Origin: an uncultured Sutterella sp.
Lineage (GTDB): Bacteria > Pseudomonadota > Gammaproteobacteria > Burkholderiales > Burkholderiaceae_F
NCBI GenBank assembly: GCA_937906995.1
Contig: CALESB010000022.1
Location: forward strand, 6,498-70,497
DNA: 64,000 nucleotides
Direction of reading: 5' to 3'
Made by a program: the position numbers and the translations under genes. Shown piece after piece: positions 61,167 through 64,000 of the stretch. How positions within the stretch are numbered: position 1 is the first letter of the stretch; each line of letters starts with the position of its first letter. The notes beneath the pieces are model-generated. The model was not told where the DNA came from. It did no database searches and saw only the letters and a program-made list of their open reading frames with translations.

Positions 61167-62264
61167 ATGAAAGTCAATGGTGTCCCAACCCGTACAATAT
61201 GGTCAATCGATAATGGTCAAGCTGTTGGAATTATTGACCAAACAAAATTGCCATATAAGTTTGAAAAAGTTGTTTTGAACTCCTGGAAAGATGTTCGACA
61301 TGCAATTGCAACTATGATGGTGAGAGGAGCTCCTTTGATTGGAATTGCAGGGGCTTGGGGGATGGTTTTAGCTCTCAAAGACAATCCGACAGATGCTTTT
61401 ATTCATCAAGTTCGTAGTGAGTTGATCTCAACGCGTCCCACGGCTGTAGATCTGCAGTGGGGAGTTGATAGTATCGTCAAGGTTGTCATGGGAGTTGGTG
61501 AAAGAGAGCGCTTTGTTGCAGCCTTGAAAAAAGCAGAAGAAATGACTCAGGCGAATGTTTTAGCCAATCGAGCCATAGGTACACATGGCGCAAAGTTGAT
61601 AGCTGAACTTTATGCAAAGAAGCGAACGCCGGTGAATATATTGACACACTGTAATGCAGGCTGGTTAGCAACTGTAGATTATGGAACTGCATTATCTGCT
61701 ATCTACATCGCATTTGAACAAGGCATTCCATTGCATGTGTGGGTAGACGAAACTCGTCCACGTAACCAAGGTTTACTGACAGCTTGGGAACTTGCTACCT
61801 TTGGTGTTCCACATACAGTCATTGCCGATAATGCGGGCGGTCATCTTATGCAGCATCGAGAGGTCGATATGGTGATTGTCGGTGCGGATCGTGTAACAGC
61901 TGTTGGTGATGTTGCTAATAAGGTAGGAACTTACTTAAAGGCTCTAGCAGCTAAAGATACTGATGTTCCATTTTATGTTGCAGCTCCTTTTTCAACAATT
62001 GACTGGACTATTCAAGACGGTAAACATAGCATCGAAATCGAAAATCGTGATGGCGATGAGTTGCGTTTTGTTAGAGGGGTGAATGAGGAAGGGAAAGTGA
62101 CTAGTGTAGAGCTTATCAGTGCACAAACCAATGTAGAGAATCCTGCATTCGATGTGACCCCTGCTCGATTAGTGACTGGCATTATTACCGAAAGAGGTGT
62201 TTGTCAACCTGAATTTTTAACTCGTCTTTTTCCTGAAGGCGCCCGTCAATCTAGTCGGTGGTAA
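61167..62264 (+). CDS. mtnA: S-methyl-5-thioribose-1-phosphate isomerase
   Basis: 365 residues. MtnA isomerises methylthioribose-1-phosphate to methylthioribulose-1-phosphate in methylthioadenosine (MTA) salvage. VRGAPLIGIAGAWGMVLAL, ILTHCNAGWLATVDYGTALSAIYIAFEQG (catalytic Cys in HCNAG), VWVDETRPRNQGLLTAWEL, and IVGADRVTAVGDVANKVGTY (catalytic Asp in GADR) match the family. It is 11 bases before a FucA-like aldolase. A phosphorylase or kinase step (MtnP, or MtnN plus MtnK) is not in the window. Confidence 0.95.
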   Translation: MKVNGVPTRTIWSIDNGQAVGIIDQTKLPYKFEKVVLNSWKDVRHAIATMMVRGAPLIGIAGAWGMVLALKDNPTDAFIHQVRSELISTRPTAVDLQWGVDSIVKVVMGVGERERFVAALKKAEEMTQANVLANRAIGTHGAKLIAELYAKKRTPVNILTHCNAGWLATVDYGTALSAIYIAFEQGIPLHVWVDETRPRNQGLLTAWELATFGVPHTVIADNAGGHLMQHREVDMVIVGADRVTAVGDVANKVGTYLKALAAKDTDVPFYVAAPFSTIDWTIQDGKHSIEIENRDGDELRFVRGVNEEGKVTSVELISAQTNVENPAFDVTPARLVTGIITERGVCQPEFLTRLFPEGARQSSRW

Positions 62265-62275
62265 AGGTTTAACAA

Positions 62276-62938
62276 GTGTCGTTATGTGCTTTAGCTCAGG
62301 AAATTATTGATATTTCCTGTGAGATGAATCGACTTGGAATTAATGTTAATAAAAGTGGCAATGTTTCTTGTCGTGCATGGATAAATGGTAGTGCCGGATT
62401 TCTAATTACGCCAACAGGAATTCCTTATGAAGAGTTGGAAGTAGAAGACTTGGTTTTCATACCACTAACAGCTTGCTCGCTTGATGAGTTTGAATTCTCT
62501 CGACTCCCGTCAAGTGAGTGGCTAATGCATGCAGAAATTTATCGTCAAAAAGCAAATGTAAAGGCAATAGTGCACACCCATTCAGTCTATGCCACTGCAT
62601 TGGCTTGTCAGGACTTGGGAATTCCAGCATTTCACTACATGGTAGCTGTGGCTGGGGGAACAGATATTCCATGCGCACCTTATGCATTGTTTGGGACAGC
62701 AGAATTAGCGTGTAATTGCGCTATAACGTTAAAAGAACGTAAAGCTTGTCTACTATCACATCATGGGGTTGTAGCGACTGGTGATAATTTGATATCAGCA
62801 TTAAAGCTTGCTCATGAGGTAGAAAATTTAGCAAAAACATATACAGTTGTTCGACAACTAGGAGAGCCAAAAATTTTGACTGATGAACAAATGTTGGCTG
62901 TTATTGAAAGGTTTAAGACGTATGGAAAGCAAAAATAA
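62276..62938 (+). CDS. Class II aldolase, FucA-like; probable methylthioribulose-1-phosphate aldolase (Ald2-type)
   Basis: 220 residues starting at GTG (62276) with AAAGG nine bases upstream. It strongly resembles L-fuculose-1-phosphate aldolase: NKSGNVSCR, ITPTGIPYEEL, RLPSSEWLMHAEIYR, VHTHSVYATALAC, FHYMVAVAGGTDIPCAPYALFGT, LLSHHGVVA and ERFKTYGKQK. The expected metal and catalytic residues are E81, H100, H102 and H162/H163. Next to mtnA, this suggests the DHAP shunt: methylthioribulose-1-phosphate split to DHAP and 2-methylthioacetaldehyde by an Ald2-type enzyme, instead of MtnB dehydration to methionine. A fucose role is unlikely because no fuc genes are near. Confidence 0.8.
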   Translation: MSLCALAQEIIDISCEMNRLGINVNKSGNVSCRAWINGSAGFLITPTGIPYEELEVEDLVFIPLTACSLDEFEFSRLPSSEWLMHAEIYRQKANVKAIVHTHSVYATALACQDLGIPAFHYMVAVAGGTDIPCAPYALFGTAELACNCAITLKERKACLLSHHGVVATGDNLISALKLAHEVENLAKTYTVVRQLGEPKILTDEQMLAVIERFKTYGKQK

Positions 62939-63161
62939 GTGGGGAATGCCTTGTTGGATTAAGCCTGATGGCTCTCCAGTTTCTTGCACTGAAAAAGTCA
63001 AAGTTCTTAATGAGAATTACGAAGAGCTTTACACTTTGCTTAAAGATGCTTTAGAAGATGCTTTAGTGTTAGGGTGTTCTGAGGCTCAGGTGCGTCAAAG
63101 TTTTCATAATTTAATTGATCAGATTGAGTCTGACATTAAAGAGCATCAGATACAGAGTTAA
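62922..63161 (+). CDS. Small conserved-looking protein of unknown function
   Basis: 79 residues from the ATG at 62922, overlapping the aldolase end by 17 bases, with AAGG 12 bases upstream. It reads KNKWGMPCWIKPDGSPVSCTEKVKVLNENYEELYTLLKDALEDALVLGCSEAQVRQSFHNLIDQIESDI. The first half has a WGMPCWxxPDGxPxSC pattern with two cysteines that looks constrained; the rest is an amphipathic helical pair. I do not recognise the family with certainty. Overlap and direction suggest translation coupled to the aldolase. Confidence 0.75.
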   Translation: MESKNKWGMPCWIKPDGSPVSCTEKVKVLNENYEELYTLLKDALEDALVLGCSEAQVRQSFHNLIDQIESDIKEHQIQS

Positions 63162-63223
63162 GCCAAGGTCTTAGCTTTAAACAAAGTGCAGCGCTACAAT
63201 TTTTGTAGAAAAGGAGAGACATT

Positions 63224-63736
63224 ATGCGCAGAATTTTTCGAACCGCTGCTTTTGTAGCCCTAGCTGTAACAGTAACTCTAACGGGATGTATGGGACATCC
63301 TGATCTCGTTGATTTAGGACAGACAGAGCAAGGGGTAGTAGAGCAAATTGGATCTCCAGACTCTCGGATTGATCACTCAGATGGCCAATTCACTTTAGTG
63401 TATTCGGGGCAACCTTTTGGAATGGAAACCTACTGGATGCATTTTGATAAGAGTGGACGTTATGTGGGTAAGGAGCGCACAATGAACGAAAAGCATTTTG
63501 CCTTAGTACAGCCTGGTGTGCATACCAAGGATGACATTTATCAAATGTTTGGTCATTGTGCTCAAGAGTACGAATTCCGCCTTCAAAAGAGAACAGCTTA
63601 TATGTATCGATTTGAAGATGTTGGGGGACAACGTATGGCTTTTTGGGTGGAGTTTGATCCCAAAGATGTCGTAATTGAATGGTCCATTACTCAGGACCCT
63701 TGGGAAAGAGATAGCGATTGGGAGTGGTTTCGCTAG
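63224..63736 (+). CDS. BamE/SmpA-like outer-membrane lipoprotein
   Basis: 170 residues. A lipoprotein signal (FVALAVTVTLTGCMGHPD) places the lipidated cysteine at residue 22. Two successive segments (about 28-95 and 96-165) each resemble the SmpA/OmlA fold, e.g. GQTEQGVVEQIGSPDSRID and PGVHTKDDIYQMFGHCAQEYEF. A real BamE is shorter and has one copy, so this is a BamE-like two-repeat relative of unknown role. A GGAGAG site lies upstream. Transcription may continue from the mtnA operon, 62 bases away. The IS right end begins 13 bases after its stop codon. Confidence 0.75.
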   Translation: MRRIFRTAAFVALAVTVTLTGCMGHPDLVDLGQTEQGVVEQIGSPDSRIDHSDGQFTLVYSGQPFGMETYWMHFDKSGRYVGKERTMNEKHFALVQPGVHTKDDIYQMFGHCAQEYEFRLQKRTAYMYRFEDVGGQRMAFWVEFDPKDVVIEWSITQDPWERDSDWEWFR

Positions 63737-63749
63737 TTTAATTTTAGAA

Positions 63750-63851
63750 TTGACATCCTCCCCTCACTGAGAGGATTCCTACAGGTCGTGCACGGTTTTA
63801 TGCCGTACACCACCTTCGGTGGGTTCCTGTTGCTGACTAACTAACGTTAGT
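63750..63851 (-). ncRNA. Probable IS200/IS605 right end and omegaRNA scaffold
   Basis: Between the tnpB stop and 63750 the minus strand has the paired segments typical of TnpB-associated omegaRNA: a 14-base palindrome AACTAACGTTAGTT (63839-63852), CCACC/GGTGG and GTACGG/CCGTGC hairpins, then an imperfect hairpin ATCCTC...GAGGAT and the terminal GGGGAGGATGTCAA typical of such right ends. The element boundary is therefore about 63750, and the guide would read into the flanking bases 63734-63749. Extent and function are inferred. Confidence 0.7.
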
Positions 63852-64000
63852 TCACTGGGCAGGCATCGAAGGGGCTGTCCGCCCCCGATTTAAGACATTA
63901 ATCGCCCCTACCACATCAGAGTTGTTCGTGTAGCCACATTGACGGCACTCAAACTCCGCTTGCGTGGGGCGATTTTCTTTTTCACAATGGCCACAACTCG
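63852..64000 (-). mobile_element. tnpB: IS200/IS605-family element, tnpB 3' end (partial)
   Basis: The minus strand encodes the last 48 residues of a TnpB, continuing past the right edge. SCGHCEKENRPTQAEFECRQ then CGYTNNSDVVGAINVLNRG shows the four-cysteine zinc ribbon (CGHC...CRQC) and the RuvC-III aspartate in NSDVVGAINVL. TnpB is the RNA-guided nuclease ancestor of Cas12. Whether the rest of the gene and a TnpA transposase are intact cannot be seen. Confidence 0.93.

Noticed and set aside
62276..62938. Classical MtnB dehydratase or L-fucose pathway FucA
   Set aside because: Motifs match FucA more than MtnB, while mtnA context argues against fucose use; the Ald2-type explanation fits both.
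1..64000. CRISPR arrays, rRNA genes and prophage
   Set aside because: No regularly spaced direct repeats, no rRNA signature and no phage structural or integrase genes were seen while reading the window.

Overview
This 64 kb window is a densely packed chromosomal segment, mostly housekeeping genes, from a betaproteobacterium, most likely an AT-leaning member of the Burkholderiales. A Sutterellaceae-like gut lineage would fit, but that is inference. Reasons: the gene neighbourhoods lolB-ispE-tRNA-Gln-prs-rplY-pth-ychF, kdsD-kdsC-lptC-lptA-lptB-ptsN-rapZ, ftsE-ftsX-rpoH, rsmD-coaD divergent from ftsY, and G3E-GTPase-dksA; an S-adenosylhomocysteine (SAH) riboswitch in front of ahcY; and tandem lipid A acyltransferases next to dapF. 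Gram-negative envelope machinery (LptABC, LolB, LpxL, SecB, AsmA, Slt, EnvC-like, a BamE-like lipoprotein) is everywhere.

Layout. 1-7.6 kb: an LpoA-like lipoprotein fragment, rsmI, the slt-cca-folB-ttcA operon (minus), 5-formyl-THF cyclo-ligase and a MATE exporter. 7.6-12 kb: a methyl-cycle block, ahcY (riboswitch-controlled), trpS and metK (structured leader). 12-18.6 kb: FNT channel, two LpxL-type acyltransferases, dapF, rlmI, a G3E GTPase and dksA. 18.6-27 kb (minus): sppA, HAD phosphatase, an orphan FtsK-like ATPase flanked by terminators, metallophosphoesterase, S41 protease, EnvC-like factor and gpmA. 27-32 kb: rhodanese-secB, a NarX/NarL-type two-component pair and an MFS exporter. 32-42.8 kb: trmL, rpoH, ftsXE, ppx, coaD, rsmD, ftsY, AsmA protein, XRE regulator and ychF. 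42.9-50.4 kb: DUF523 protein, pth, radical SAM enzyme, rplY, prs, tRNA-Gln, ispE, lolB and a TPR protein. 50.4-56.7 kb: mutY, then the LPS-transport/Kdo operon running into ptsN-rapZ. 56.7-61 kb: a solitary GlnQ-type ATPase, enoyl-CoA hydratase and a PatZ-like acyl-CoA synthetase/acetyltransferase. 61-63.7 kb: mtnA with a FucA-like class II aldolase, a small conserved-looking protein and a BamE-like lipoprotein. The right edge carries the 3' end of an IS200/IS605-type tnpB with its right end and probable omegaRNA.

How it fits together: ahcY, metK and mtnA with the aldolase cover SAM synthesis, SAH removal and methylthioadenosine salvage, the last plausibly through a DHAP-shunt-like route. The kds/lpt genes make Kdo and move LPS, with the acyltransferases completing lipid A. 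The points most worth a second look are the mtnA-aldolase pair, the tnpB/omegaRNA end abutting a lipoprotein gene, the orphan FtsK-like motor, the unassigned metK leader, and the absence of rpoN, hpf and hprK from a cluster where they normally sit. No CRISPR array, rRNA operon or prophage is visible. No gene-free stretch exceeds 300 bases; the longest is the roughly 265-base prs leader up to the tRNA-Gln terminator.
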